A stretch of 64,000 nucleotides of DNA from positions 62,001 through 126,000 of the forward strand of contig VNWV01000031.1 in the NCBI GenBank assembly GCA_009801085.1, written 5' to 3'. The stretch comes from Lasiodiplodia sp. COLG20 (taxonomy: Eukaryota > Ascomycota > Dothideomycetes > Botryosphaeriales > Botryosphaeriaceae). This document shows positions 1-11,010 of the stretch, in pieces (positions within the stretch are counted from its first letter, which is position 1; each line of letters begins with the position of its first letter). The notes below the pieces were generated by a model that worked only from the letters and a program-made list of their open reading frames with translations, searched no databases and was not told the DNA's origin. Both the position numbers and the translations under genes were made by a program.

Positions 1-384
1 AGAGTCTTGAAATAGCACAAGAAGATCACGGCATTGGATTTCACTGTGGTTGATGGGGATTAGGAGCTATTGAACCCTCTAGCAGATCAAGTATGGTAGC
101 CCTTAATTGATGTACAGAGTATTAGCCACCGTGCGAGGAAATGATTCCAAAGACGAAAATGGTTGCCGGAAAGCTTACACCGGAGTGTAAAATATTCAAT
201 AGATGGGTGTTACAAGATCAGCAGCTTCTGGAAGAAGCGATCCACTTCAGCCTCTTTTACGCCAATCGTCTTTGTTTGAGACTCGCCGCGCACTATCTAC
301 AACCACATTCGGCTTTAAGTAATCAATAGTATTGGAAAAGCTCGATAGTGACACTGCTAAGGAAAGCGCCCATCCTAATATCGA
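1..384. other. gene-free window edge
   Basis: This stretch holds only a 62-codon open frame (141-329, +) with no recognisable domain. It lies downstream of the stop of the HET gene that follows on the minus strand, so it is probably 3' flank of that gene. I see nothing else in it. Confidence 0.5.
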
Positions 385-2645
385 CTAAATGATAATAATC
401 TTAGTCTCTTTCCAATCACATCGTTCCCACGATTCCAAGATTCGGAAACTTCCAACTCTAAGAAACGAACTTGGATCACCATCAACAGGAGACAGAATTA
501 ACCCGAGCGATTGTTCGGGCCCCCCCTCTGATAATGAAAAAAGCTTCAAACGAGCCTCTGCGTCGCATTCATTACGATCCTGAGTGCATGGGTCCCAGTC
601 CAAGTAGTATTCAATTTCGCCATAACCACTGCAATGGGCTTTCCAACAATGGCTATCGCCGTCAAACCTCCTCCACAACGACGTCTTGGTGGCCATAGAT
701 GGTCTTACAGGGATTTCCTGAAGTTTACCCAAGAGGGTAATTGATGAGCCGGATGCGACAGCAACCGTGGGATCCGATCGAGCGGGAATTATATTATGGG
801 TGACCACCCGAAATACCGGGTTGCCAGCATCGACAAAGCATTTCACGGGTTGACTGAGAGCGGCCCAGCTCCAAGATGGTGCGATATATTGCTGAGGGTC
901 CTTATGGTATCGCAACAGCTGCCCGAACGAAATAGTTGGATTTTCACGGACCCAAGATAGCTCGAGAACCACTTCGACGTCCTCAGCGAGCCAGATCCCG
1001 GCGATATACGTTGCTGACTTCCCTGCGTCTTCAAGCTCCCGAGCAACTGCTTTAACATATCCAGAGATGGCGGCCAGTCTATCGCTTTTCTTTGAAAGTT
1101 CTCTATGAGAGTATAGCTCCATTATCCATGGCCATCGATCCGGTCCAGCTAGAGAGACTTCGGATTCTTCGAAGATGCCGTAGCCGCCGTACTGCGTTCC
1201 GAATTCGTGTAACTTGCGTTTGTGGCATCTGAAATGAAGCATCTTCTCGCCGAATATCAGCAACCTCTGCGGCAGCTCTTGTTCCTGCCACACCCAACCT
1301 CGCGTATTCCATGTCGAGTTTCCCAAGTCCTCCTGCAATGGAGCCTCGTAGTAACAGCGCTCTAGCGGAAGTATCGAAATGGTTCCAGCGATATCACGTT
1401 GGATCGACGACCGAAACTCGATATCGACCGATATGTCCTGCTTTGGAGGAAAGAGTGTCTCATGACAGGAAGAGGTAGTTGCTGCTCCTATAGTCATCCA
1501 GGAATGTGAAAATGTATCTGCCATTGCTGCTGCCTCTTTATCCCAGTCTTCTCGGGAATCCTGGATAATGCAGAGTGCATCGATCCAAAGGTAACGGATT
1601 CCAAGCCTCCGAGTTACCAGAACGGCGTCGAGGAAGACTCTAGGCATCGAATCCATGGGAATTCGTGCTTTGTAGCCTTCGATTGTGTCCTTTGTGGTTT
1701 TCAAAGGTGGTTCAGCAGCTCCCCACATGTAGCTCAAGCATATATACTTAAGCGGACGGTCTGCATGATTTAGTTGGGCCACTGATCGGGTTTCGACCAA
1801 AGCAATTGACTGATCATTACTTTCTTGAGCTCCGACATCAATAAGGCGAGTGGGCAGATACTCCTCTTTCGTAGAATTGCAACAGCTGGGATCCATCTTG
1901 CATTCTTCAAGCCAGCTTCGAATCTGGTCAACGTTCTTCTCTGAAAATGAACTTTCCACATTCACAGGCCTCCCTGTGATGTGAAGCCATCTTTGACAAG
2001 GGCCTACGGTCAAATGCGAGAGTAAACAATTAGCAAGTTAATCTTCTTGTACCTCAGTGGTAATTTACCTGACCATGTGCCAATTGGAAAAGTAATCGGG
2101 TGGTCAATAGGAATATTAGGATGTTCTTGCTCAAGGTTGAGTGATACAAGCTTGAAATCGAACTGGCGCCCTTCTTCTTTCTCTCCCCGCCATTCATACT
2201 GCGCCTCGACCCTGAGCTTTGTGGTTGTGGTCTGCCACCACTCATGACATCTATGACGCTCAATGATCGCGCTCTTCATTGTGCGGCAGAATGTGCACTC
2301 ATCTGACAACTCAGGTAAATGAGGTGGAGTGAGCTCTCGCTGTTCGTATTGTGCACCGCCCTTCCACTTGAAGTATTCTGTCCCAGACAAACTCCGGACA
2401 ACTATGTCTCCCTCCCCTAGAGAGGGGAAGCCGAGACTTGGTGCACCATTGTCACGAGGCTCCTCCAGAGCACCTCCGGCACGGCGTTCATCCAGGATAA
2501 GTCCACGCGCACATATATCGCAGAGAGAGGGCTGACCTGATCGGGTCAGGTCGGCGGATCTTTCGGCTGTTGCGCTAGGAGATGAATGTGGGTTTGAATC
2601 AGAAACGGCTCCCTGTGTGACACCAAAGGTCGTGGTATTTTCCAT
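385..2645 (-). CDS. HET-domain protein (heterokaryon-incompatibility type)
   Basis: Predicted intracellular protein of 731 aa. HET domains act in fungal non-self recognition and cell death; the specific trigger here is unknown. There are two exons, 2645-2069 and 2003-385. The donor AG|GTAAAT and acceptor CCGTAG with a CTAAT branch point join in phase 1, which restores one frame. The N-terminal part carries CxxC pairs (LCDIC near residue 40, CTFC near 140), usual ahead of a HET domain. The HET core begins at about residues 280-287 (LSYMWG) and continues with the YLWIDALCIIQD block and the RGWVWQEQELPQR block. The C-terminal region has the usual APSWSWA motif. The start is the ATG at 2645; the ATG-less open frame starting at 2013 is an artefact of reading into the intron. 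No damage is seen. It resembles the HET gene at 35736-38155 more than those at 16907 and 39301. Confidence 0.88.
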
Positions 2646-3395
2646 CTCCGGTACTTGGCCAGATCACAGCCACCTCAAGACTTGTCGGACGATACTAAAG
2701 CGAATCGTGTAGTATGTGCTGTCTTGTGGGTGCTGAGAGTTGCTTGCAATACTGGGGTCGAATCTTGTCGATTGTTGCTGAAGCTCGCATGAGGAATCGT
2801 GGATTTGATGGCAAGGATCAGGGTTGGGATGGGTGAAGTCGGGGGTGTAAAATTTGCAACGATTGCTTTTCACGAGGCTTTGCCGCTGCTGCCTGCGAGC
2901 ACCGCTAGTAGCGTTTGGGAGCTCCAATCACATTTCTCCGGTGGGACTGCCACAATTCAGCTCGTTGCTGGCAGTGCAAGGATCGTGAATCAGTATCGAT
3001 CGGCAGGCGGGTCCTGCCCCACAGTAGTGAATTGTAGAAACTGGCGTCTACCCCCACCTGGTAAACCGGTTTTGCTAGTCTAAAGGAATATAGTACGATA
3101 AACCACTTCCCCGGCGATGTTTGGTAGAGACCTGGCGGGAATCGGAAGGGAAGGGGTGGGACTGACCAAAAGAAATTGCTATGCTTTCTTTGCAAGTATG
3201 GGGGTATATGAGGTACGCCAATGGCTATGGTAGCAAAAATAGTCATGTTTGTTACTCAATTCGATCATAGAATTTCAAAATGTGGCCCTTTTCTAAACTT
3301 TTTTTTACTTGAGTACATTTTTGCTGCCTGTATAATAAGCAATAGCAGCAGGCATGCCACCGAGCGATAAGAAGAAACAAAATTAACACGCATCA
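2646..3395. other. intergenic region
   Basis: About 750 bases between the HET start (minus strand) and the end of the Cys-rich surface protein gene (minus strand). It should contain the HET promoter. The open frames here are short, lack known motifs and overlap on both strands. A T-rich run lies near 3299-3320. Confidence 0.5.
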
Positions 3396-4439
3396 TCATT
3401 TCCCACTTTCCGCATCCAACTCTGGTATGACCGGCATCCCGTCCTTTTCCACCTTAACCTCCGCTTGTGCCTGGTCCTCAAGCTGATAAATCGCATTGCT
3501 CTCCACCTCATGAAGCTGCTCCGACGGATAGCCTTCCATCTCAAACCGCTGCTCAGATGCCAACTCCTCCACATTTCCATGCCCATCAACGGTAGCTCCT
3601 TTGACGTCTTGTGCCTTGAAACCGCCTGTTCCCTCACCTTCTCCCGTCTCACCATCCCCTGTACTACTTGTACCAGCATGATTCGATTTGTCATTTGATC
3701 TTCTTGTCCTGTAAAGAAAGAAAGCGCCGAGAGCGAGAGAAATGGTGGCAATGGGCACGGCTACTCCGGCAGCGATAGCCGTAGTGCGCGTGTTGTCGGA
3801 GGATGAGGAAGATGACGACATCTCGGGAGAAGCAGTTGACGTTGCCAACACGGAAGTGGCAGCCGGAGATGCAGTTGTGGAAGCTGCTGCCTTAGAGCTT
3901 ACTACCATCGAGAAAGTTCGGTTAGCTATAAGACAGAATTTGCTTCACAACCCGGACCGGATGTTTCCCAAATAGAAACAGCAAGGAATCAAATAGTACA
4001 AAAATGAAGCAAGAGACACTGGAAGGTAGCGGGTATATTACTGACAAGTTGTCGTCGCGTTGACGCCGAGAGCGCAATAGGAGTCGAATACCGCGATCGC
4101 ACTGGACACTTGCGCCGTGACGAAAAATGTGACGTTGCTATGGCTTTTGCACTCGGTAGAGACGACGCTGGAGATGATTGAGTTCATCTTGCTGGAGCTA
4201 CCGGTGCAAAAGCAGGTGTACGATGTCAGGCTTCCGTCATCGCCGCAGCCGGAGCTCATACCGCGGACGATGGTGCTGAGGGGTTCCACGGCGCATGATG
4301 TGAGTTGCGAGTAGCCTGGGATATAATGCCCGTTGATGAATATCTTGGTTTCGCCGTCAGCAACTGTGAAAGGCAGCACGACTGCGAAGACAAGGACGAT
4401 GCAGAGGAGTGTGTGTGGAAAAGATTGGCGTAGCCTCAT
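3396..4439 (-). CDS. Cys-rich, CFEM-like single-pass surface protein
   Basis: Predicted 299-aa plasma-membrane or wall-facing protein. Residues 1-27 form a signal peptide (hydrophobic core LLCIVLVFAVVLPFTVA). The ectodomain to about residue 133 has seven cysteines, including the CFC pair, spaced somewhat like CFEM or related fungal surface modules. A Ser/Thr-rich stalk follows, then a transmembrane helix (AVPIATISLALGAFFLYR) with a basic stop-transfer RTRR, then an acidic cytoplasmic tail of about 95 residues ending in AESGK. There are two exons with one intron of about 140 bases. The donor is either at 4041 (GTAATA, with acceptor AAG ending at 3898) or at 4045 (GTCAGT, with acceptor TAG ending at 3902). 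Both keep frame and give 299 aa, so that splice is unresolved. Function unknown; sensing or adhesion is plausible. A decayed copy of the membrane and tail part lies at 38518-38874. Confidence 0.78.
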
Positions 4440-5343
4440 TATTTACTTTTGGGATGAGGGCAATGCAGACACTACGAAGAAGTTTTGAATAGAGGGGGAG
4501 GATTCGGGGGAGTGGAGAGGACGGTTAATTCGCGGCCTGGAGAATTTTCCTGACGTAGGTATAAACATTCGACAAGGCTGATGGGTTCGCAATGCGGGGC
4601 CGCCAATGTAAGCAGTGAACACAAGGATGGTGCAGACCATGCACTTGTTTCACAAGCTTTGCGGCAAGCATCAAATTGAATAAAAGAAGAACACAGCTCG
4701 GCGAAAGCCGTGGAGGCCCTACATATGCAACTTAAGTAGATCCTTGCCACTGATGGGGTTATATCTTCCGAGATGAAAACCACTCTCTTCAATTGGAGTT
4801 TGAAGTCTTTGATGGCGTTCCTTGCAGATGCCCTGCAAATTGCTGATTACTTTCTGAGTGCAACTCAACTCCCTTATTTATATCTTTATGAAGGAATAGA
4901 TCCTCGAATTGTGGAAATTGTAGGCAAGCCCCGCGATAATGTGAATATTCGCCCCCAAAAGGTACAGGGTTCTCCTTTCCGATTCGGGTCACTCTGCCCG
5001 TTCCTTGAGCGGCTGGCGTCGGCAAAGTCGAGTTGCGCTGTAACATCGACAAGGAATGCGTCCGAATTAAGCTAATATAAGCTTACGCCCTGCAGCCGCC
5101 CGTCCCTGTCTTACCTTCAGCTCTTTTCACTTCCGAGTGGATCGCAACCTGTACCTCCACGACACGGTACAGAGACACGAAGGAGCCTCAAGAATAGCAT
5201 CATTACGCCAGGAAAGAAAATAAAAGAAAAACAATCGGCGAGGGCCTTTTAAGTCTCAAGCTTGCAGCGCGTATCCTGCACCTAAAATCCCACCCTTGAC
5301 GCACCGACCGATTTCGATCACAGGAGCTGGGCCACACGCTGTC
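4440..5343. promoter_or_regulatory. divergent promoter region
   Basis: About 900 bases separate the start of the Cys-rich surface gene (minus strand) from the start of the GH5 gene (plus strand), so both promoters must lie here. Short open frames in all directions show no domain. No clear TATA element was found close to either start. Confidence 0.45.
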
Positions 5344-6657
5344 ATGCTCATCACTTCCATCCTCACGACCGCTCTTGCCGGGATCCTTGCCACTGCGACC
5401 AGCTCGCCAGCCATTGACACGCGCGACGCCGCCCCTTGGGCCGGTAGCAACCTCTACTTCCTGCACGCGCTGCCCATCGCGGAACAAGAACGCTACATCA
5501 ACACGCTGGCCAGCTGGGGTGTCAAAGTCATCCGCCTCTGGGGTAAGTGAATAAGCTCTTGCAATCAGCCAGCGCGCCCGCGCGTCCCCTCCACTCCTCG
5601 CACACCCGACGGAATCCTCCCCCACCCCACCCTCCGCCTGTCGACTGCCCACCACCGCCCCTCCTCCCGATAACCCGCTGACAATCCGCTCCCCGCACCA
5701 CCCACAGTCACCGGCCTCCCCGGCGGCTGCATCAAAGGCAGCCCCAACACAACCTTCATCCCACACCTCGAGCCCACCACCGTCGGCACCTACGACACCA
5801 CCGTCCTCGCCGCGCTCGACGCGACGCTCGCGCGGCTTCACACCGCCGGCCTCAAAGCCATCATCTCGCCCCACGACGCCGGCCAAATCGCCGGCGCAAA
5901 CGGGTGCGACGCCTACTGCGCCAAATACGGCAACCAAACCACCTTCTACACGTCCGCCCAGGGCATCCAGGACTACGATGCGCGATTGGCGGTAGTGCTG
6001 GGGTACGAGAGCCCGGCGTTTGGCGGGCGGCGGTGGGGCGAGTTGAGCGAGGTGGTGATGGCGTTTGATGTGCAGAATGAGCCGATGATCGATGGGGTGG
6101 GGTTGCTGGAGGAGGGGGATTCGGGGGATTGGGTGTGTGGGCGGGCGAGGGCGATGAGGGGGTTGATGGGGGAGGGGTCGGGGGTGAAGGTCGCGACGGG
6201 GGGGATCGGGGGGAGTCAGTATTGTTGTGAGCATGAGTTTAATGGGTTGGAGAGGGCGGTGGAGTGTGAGGCGGTGGATATTGTGAGTGTGCATGGGTAT
6301 ATGAGTAAGGCGGAGGACTGGGCGTATTTTATTACTGGGGATGCTTCGATTCTCAAGGCGGTTGAGGCGGTGGATCCGAAGAAGGAGGTCGTGATTGAGG
6401 AATGGGGAGTGGCGGCAGACTCGGAAGATGGGTTTGACACTCAGGTGGAGGTGTTCAATGATGCGGGTGTACCCTGGGTGAGTTCGTAATCATGCTGTCG
6501 ACGTCATTCGCTAACAGCAAAGCAGCTATACTGGCAAGTGGTTCCTGGGAAAGATCAGACGCAGGGTGGAGCTCCAGAGAATTGTGGTTATGATGGATTT
6601 GAGATTGGCTTAAACAGCTCCAAAGGAAATATCAGTGCTGCAATAACAAATGCGTAA
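5344..6657 (+). CDS. GH5 family endo-beta-mannanase-like glycosidase
   Basis: Predicted secreted glycoside hydrolase of 366 aa, probably cleaving beta-1,4-mannan. Exons are 5344-5542, 5708-6477 and 6526-6657; the introns have GTAAGT/CAG and GTGAGT/CAG ends, the second with a CTAAC branch. The start is the ATG at 5344, followed by a signal peptide (about residues 1-22). Family landmarks are the WGVKVIRLWG segment across intron 1, FDVQNEPM with the acid/base Glu191, GGIGGSQYCCEHE, the HGYM segment, EEWG with the nucleophile Glu298, and LYWQVVPG after intron 2. Fungal members usually run about ten residues past the final GLNSSKG segment; here a TAA follows AAITNA. That TAA overlaps a perfect GTAAGT donor at 6654, so a further exon cannot be excluded. 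The 3' half is GT-rich with unusual GGG/GTG-biased codons compared with the CC-rich 5' half. Confidence 0.85.
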
Positions 6658-6972
6658 GTTACGAGAAGTATCAAGAACCAGAAACTTATATAAAATTAAT
6701 TTGAGAAATCCTCTCACCGGGGATACAGAACAAATAGAACATACAGCAATGGTACTCAGCTATTCTAACCTTTTATAGCTTAAATTCTAATCCCACACGC
6801 GTCGCTATCTGCGAGTTCTCCACATTTGATGCATATTGGATGCAATGCATGGAGCATTGGCCCAAACCCGCATATGCCACAGTAATATCCATTCACTGGT
6901 CTTTGGTCTTCCTCCCACGAGACTCCTGCAATAATACTTTAATTGGTATCCTGTGAGAGCGTCCAGAGTTGC
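6658..6972. other. short tail-to-tail spacer
   Basis: About 315 bases between the convergent GH5 gene and the ubiquitin-like-domain gene. A possible extra GH5 exon could begin at 6779 after a CTAAC branch and TAG acceptor, but the roughly 55 codons it opens do not look like the family. I consider the stretch 3' UTR or spacer. Confidence 0.4.
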
Positions 6973-8881
6973 TTATGTACCTTTTGGAGACTTCTCTCTG
7001 AATTGGCCAAGTCCTTGAAATATTTGGACGCGCTTGAATATCGAGATATCGTCACGTGAAGGGTTCCGAACAATACAATTGTTTCCGTGTCCCGGCTGTG
7101 GTGGGAAGTCTTGCTGCGTTTTGCTCATTTGAGATACTCCGAATTGTATCTGACATTTCGGGCTTCTCATCATGATCAGCCAGATTCGTGTGCGCTCCAG
7201 GAAAATTATTCCACGTCAGAAGAGTCTCACCATTGAAAAAAAGCTGACTTGCTGTTCGATTGGTATTTAAAAGGAAATCGACACGTCCTTCGCGGGCAAT
7301 ATCCAATTTCGACTGTGAACTCCGTGATTAGTATTGACATCGCCACTTTCGCTCCTGGAAAGACCGTCTGGTTCCAACTTGACTTCTTCACAGCTTGCCG
7401 GTTTACCATATTGTGGAAGACGTAATATCCGTGATTGACTTTCTCCTGACCAGGGCAACCGATGAACGCTGCGCGTAAACCACGTGTGAGAGCCTTACAA
7501 TGCATCAGCAAATGTAGTTCACCGTAAGTAAATTTGCTCACATCATAGTCTTGGACGAAAATGAATGGGAGATAAAGAGTGCGACCCAAAGCGTCGAACA
7601 CAGTAACACTGTCATGTGGAGAAAGTATTGGCTGGCGGGACAAAGCATTTGACCGTCGAAACAAAGCAAATGCCTGAATCATGACTGGCACCAGGGTCCT
7701 GAAAATGTCTGTTAATACGTTTTGGAGACGTCAAGCCAGTGGTGTAATATATCTTACTTGAAGTATATCCAGAAGCAACGCAAAGTATCAACCAGCCTGT
7801 AGCAGTAGGTTAGCAGAATGTCAAGCCAAAGGGTCCTTAGTACTACATGTAAGCCGCGAGTTGTATCACCTGCGTACTTGCTTTTACGCAAGTCTCCACA
7901 GAGCGATGTAAAGGCAGGAGCCCATGACGAAGTGTGTCCACATGAACAGTGACGTTTTTATCTTCATGAGGACTTCTGGCAGGTGACTGTTCTGCATTTT
8001 TAGCTTGTGCCAGATCAACATATATGGACCTCATCAATCGCTGCATTTGGCTTTCCATGGATGATTCAAAGCTGGCAAGAGCACTCTTGAGAAGCTCGTC
8101 AGCATTGCGTGAACCGTTGGATGGAACCCCAAGGCATAATCGCGAGGTGGGCCGGCAGCAACCAATTATAGAGGATTCAGTAGCGCTTTACGATATTAGC
8201 GAGAATAGAAGGGAGTTCCAACATAACGCGTGACGTACGTTATTTTTTGGGTGAGGGCGTTTGTTGCATCCGCAATCCTGCTCTCGGTTTCAAGTCCCAG
8301 TCGCTCAATTTTGGCCGCCAAGTTGTCAACACCTGCTTCCTGCTTGACAATAAGACTTTCGATCAAAGTGCGCATCCCAGCACTTTCGTGCGTCAGTTTT
8401 GTGCTCCATTCCCTACCAAGGTCAGCATTCACTGATGTCTATGCAATGTTTCAGATGATTTTTACATCAGTTGGGCTTGAAGCACCAAAACAGCGCTGAT
8501 CATCTCCGACGAGAGAGCCGCCCGCAGATTCTTCGTGTCCTTGGAATGCAACAAGGCCCATTGCATCTTTCGAAATGCACCAGAAAGCTTGCTAACCTTC
8601 GCATGCTTGCCTAGGGAGGGTTCATATTTTGCCTTTTTCTGGCAGAGCTGCTGTAGGCTTTTCTCACACAAACTCAAAGCCTGGCTGAACGCGGCTGGTG
8701 TCTGGTGGGCGGGATCCTGCTCCAGCGTGCGGAGATGACCGAGTCCAACATTGAGTGCGATGGCGTGCTCCTCAACGTCCTGGTATTCTTCTGCTGCGCC
8801 ACCGGATTCCTTGAGAACTTTTACGGCCTTGATAAGTAGATCGGCAATAGCGACGCAATCTCCTACCCCAAGGGGGGCCAT
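6973..8881 (-). CDS. ubiquitin-like-domain (ULD_2 type) protein with zinc ribbon
   Basis: Hand-built seven-exon gene of 525 aa: 8881-8466, 8412-8239, 8185-7847, 7796-7758, 7698-7542, 7493-7231 and 7162-6973. All phases close, including a 39-base microexon, and the fifth intron is only 48 bases. Residues 1 to about 140 (MAPLGVGDCVAIADLL...) form the alpha-helical N-terminal domain common to fungal NLR-like and ULD proteins. A coiled-coil-prone middle follows. Then comes the ubiquitin-like domain, recognised by SVTVFDALGRTLYLPF, the GCPGQEKV turn and SSWNQTVFPGAKVAMSI. The C-terminus has a split zinc ribbon, CPRRTC...CPKC, whose last two cysteines appear only after splicing at 7231/7162. Such proteins are abundant in Pezizomycotina and of unknown function; an innate-immunity or signalling adaptor role is inference. 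The ATG at 8881 was chosen because upstream frame lacks an ATG near the conserved start. Confidence 0.82.
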
Positions 8882-9551
8882 GGCCTCCCGCTGTTCCCTG
8901 CCACGGCTGTGGAGCGGGGTTGGGTGTAATATGACCAAGAATGGATGGATAAAAAATCGTTGCGTTGTCAAAGTGCCGTGTTGGGCATGGGCGGGCATTA
9001 ATGAGCCTTGCAACTGCCTTGAATGATTCAAGCTGTCTCAGCTGCGTGGGTGAACTGCCACTTCACCACCTAGCTCGTAAGACGCGGTGCATATGGTGTG
9101 TAGCCAGGTCCGTGTTCGAAACGAATAGGACGAGGCGGTGTGGGTGCCAATCCGCCAACGACAACTGACAAGGCTGACTAACTAACTTTCAGCCAATGAG
9201 ATGACATCCATTCATGCACTTCGCCTCTTATCTCATGCACTTCGCTTCTTATTTCGTGTACCTTGTCTCCAGATCGACGCATGTGTTGTCGATATCAAGA
9301 AAGGTCACATTCCTTCCGTCAGTCGCCACTGGGGCAGAGCCCCGAGAATACATGATCATAGCTCAAAGCAGGCAAAATGCCGGTAGGCGCGGCACAAGCA
9401 GTCTGAATTACCAAGCAAGAATACATTACAGCCTTCACCAATGAGTTACATGCTGAGGGATGCCTTTTTTATGAAAATGTCCAGTTACACAAATCAAAAA
9501 GCAAATATTACATGATACCCAAGATTACATCATACCCTTCATTCCAAGACT
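8882..9551. other. intergenic region
   Basis: About 670 bases with the presumed promoter of the ubiquitin-like-domain gene on the minus strand. The only structure I see is the short tandem duplication at 9212-9253. Open frames are short and unrecognisable. Confidence 0.45.
9212..9253 (+). repeat. two-copy tandem repeat, 21-base unit
   Basis: Two adjacent units starting TCATGCACTTCGC at 9212 and 9233 differ at about two positions (C/T). It is a local slippage duplication with no evident function. Confidence 0.75.
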
Positions 9552-10550
9552 TTACTCGAGTTGAAATTCCTGAACTTGAAGACGTGACCGCTGTTTACCA
9601 TCACTGAACAACTCTCCGTGCATGATTCCGTCGATGTAGCATTCCCCAACTGCCTGGTATATTCTAGGCGTGGTGCCTGACTTCCGAATAATGTATGGCA
9701 CCTTGGCCCCCTGAAAAATGACAATTTTATCCCCCGGCTTTTCTACTGTCCGCGGCACGATACCAACTCTTCCCATCTTCGTTCGACACACCACAGCGCT
9801 GGCCGGTCTGAAGCTCTCCACAAATTCGATCACGGTCCGGTAGTAAGGCCACATGCGGCGCCGGAGGAGGTTGGTGTCGCTCACGATGTACGCAGCTTGG
9901 CCGGCCTCTTGGATGGCTGCCGCTTCGGCTTTTGAACCAGCACCACGGCGGTAGGCCAGATACCTTAGCATGTTGACGTATGCATCTGTCCTGGTAGCCT
10001 TCCTGTCGCCAGGCTCGCTAAATTGGTCTTCGGGGTCCCAGGACGGAGTCGCAGGCTCATGCGTGTCGCCGATAGGTAGTCGGCATCTAACTTTCGCGCG
10101 CTACTCTAGCGGTATGGAGTGATACACGTCATCGACGAAGTTGAAGATTTCTTCAATGAAGAGGATGAAGTCGTCGATGTTGGAAGCATACTGACCGAGC
10201 CCGGTTATCTCGTCAACCTCGTAGCCTTTGAGGCGTAAAATCGTGTTGTCGTTGGCCACCCGTCCATTTCTAGTACTAGACCCATCCCCAGCTGCCTTGA
10301 ATTCTGTGTCAGATTCGTCAGACCCCAAGTCGGCGACTCGTGCACCCCACGCAGTCATGGCCTTGGGATATGTGCTTGCTGTAAGTTCCGGCATCCACGA
10401 TGGAAGTCTCTTTCTCGCGATACTGAACAACTCACACCTGCACAGCCCTGTTAAGAATTTCTTCATGGTTGTCTCTCGTAGCAATATCATTGAGATGCTC
10501 GCTGGGGCTCTTGTATTCCATGGCCGAAGAACTCGATGCCGGCGAAGGTA
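9552..10550 (-). pseudogene. C-terminal remnant of a HET-family gene
   Basis: The minus strand encodes only the C-terminal part of a HET-family protein. The typical tail block is clear: GIVPRTVEKPGDKIVIFQG, VPYIIRK, then VGECYIDGIMHGE. Upstream, the same frame continues through RAKVRCRLPIGDTHEP... into an open frame ending at a TAG (10101-10103). The two segments are therefore one frame broken by a single nonsense codon. The HET domain itself (SYVWG, WIDxxCI) is absent. The 5' end runs into the MITE at 10551-10777, which supplies the first codons of the remaining open frame. A small piece further 5' (10440-10540) reads like another exon (MEYKSPSEHLNDIATRDN). It is probably dead: 5' truncation, nonsense codon and transposon at the break. 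Confidence 0.75.
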
Positions 10551-10777
10551 CGTTTCAAGGGATCGCAGCCGATAGCTAACGTGGATTTGTTTTTTACTCA
10601 TGTCATGGATACTTGAAGCTATCGTCCGGACGTATATGTAAAATTTTTAATTCGACAATCTTGTCCGGACGATAGCTTCAGTTACCCATATGTTATTTTC
10701 CAAGGCAGAGCTGGGTAACCATAATATATTCTGGACCCCTACTATTCTTCGGCTAGCTATCGGCTTTATCGCTCCTC
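10551..10777. mobile_element. MITE copy 1 (TA-flanked, Tc1/mariner-like ends)
   Basis: Non-coding element of 227 bases flanked by TA. Inner parts of the terminal inverted repeats are AGCCGATAGCTA (10567) and its complement ending at 10765. Inside is a perfect 18-base inverted repeat, 10614-10631 and 10663-10680 (core ATCGTCCGGAC), separated by 31 bases. It shares architecture and sequence with the copies at 35218 and 44162. It has no coding capacity, so it would need a transposase in trans. It abuts the truncated 5' end of the HET remnant. Confidence 0.8.
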
Positions 10778-11010
10778 TATACTGTTCTTTACGCCACTCT
10801 TCGACTGCAAAACTTCAGTTTTGATTAGATTAAATTAGTTTGAACGGGCTACCGCCTCCAGGAAGAAATAATCAGATCCGCATATTCTACCGTACTCGTC
10901 CACGCCACTTAATCATGCACAGAAAATGGAACCAAATATCTCCGCTCCAATTATTAATACAAGTAGGTATACAATCTAGTCTAATTTATTTTCATATCTC
11001 ATAAATCATC

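Noticed and set aside
5203..6294. Long minus-strand frame across the GH5 gene
   Set aside because: It is antisense to the GH5 exons and owes its openness to the strong codon bias there; its translation is low-complexity Pro/Arg/Gly.
10101..10601. 166-codon frame taken as an intact gene
   Set aside because: Its first dozen codons are MITE sequence and its stop merely interrupts a frame that continues as the C-terminus of a HET protein, so it is part of a pseudogene.
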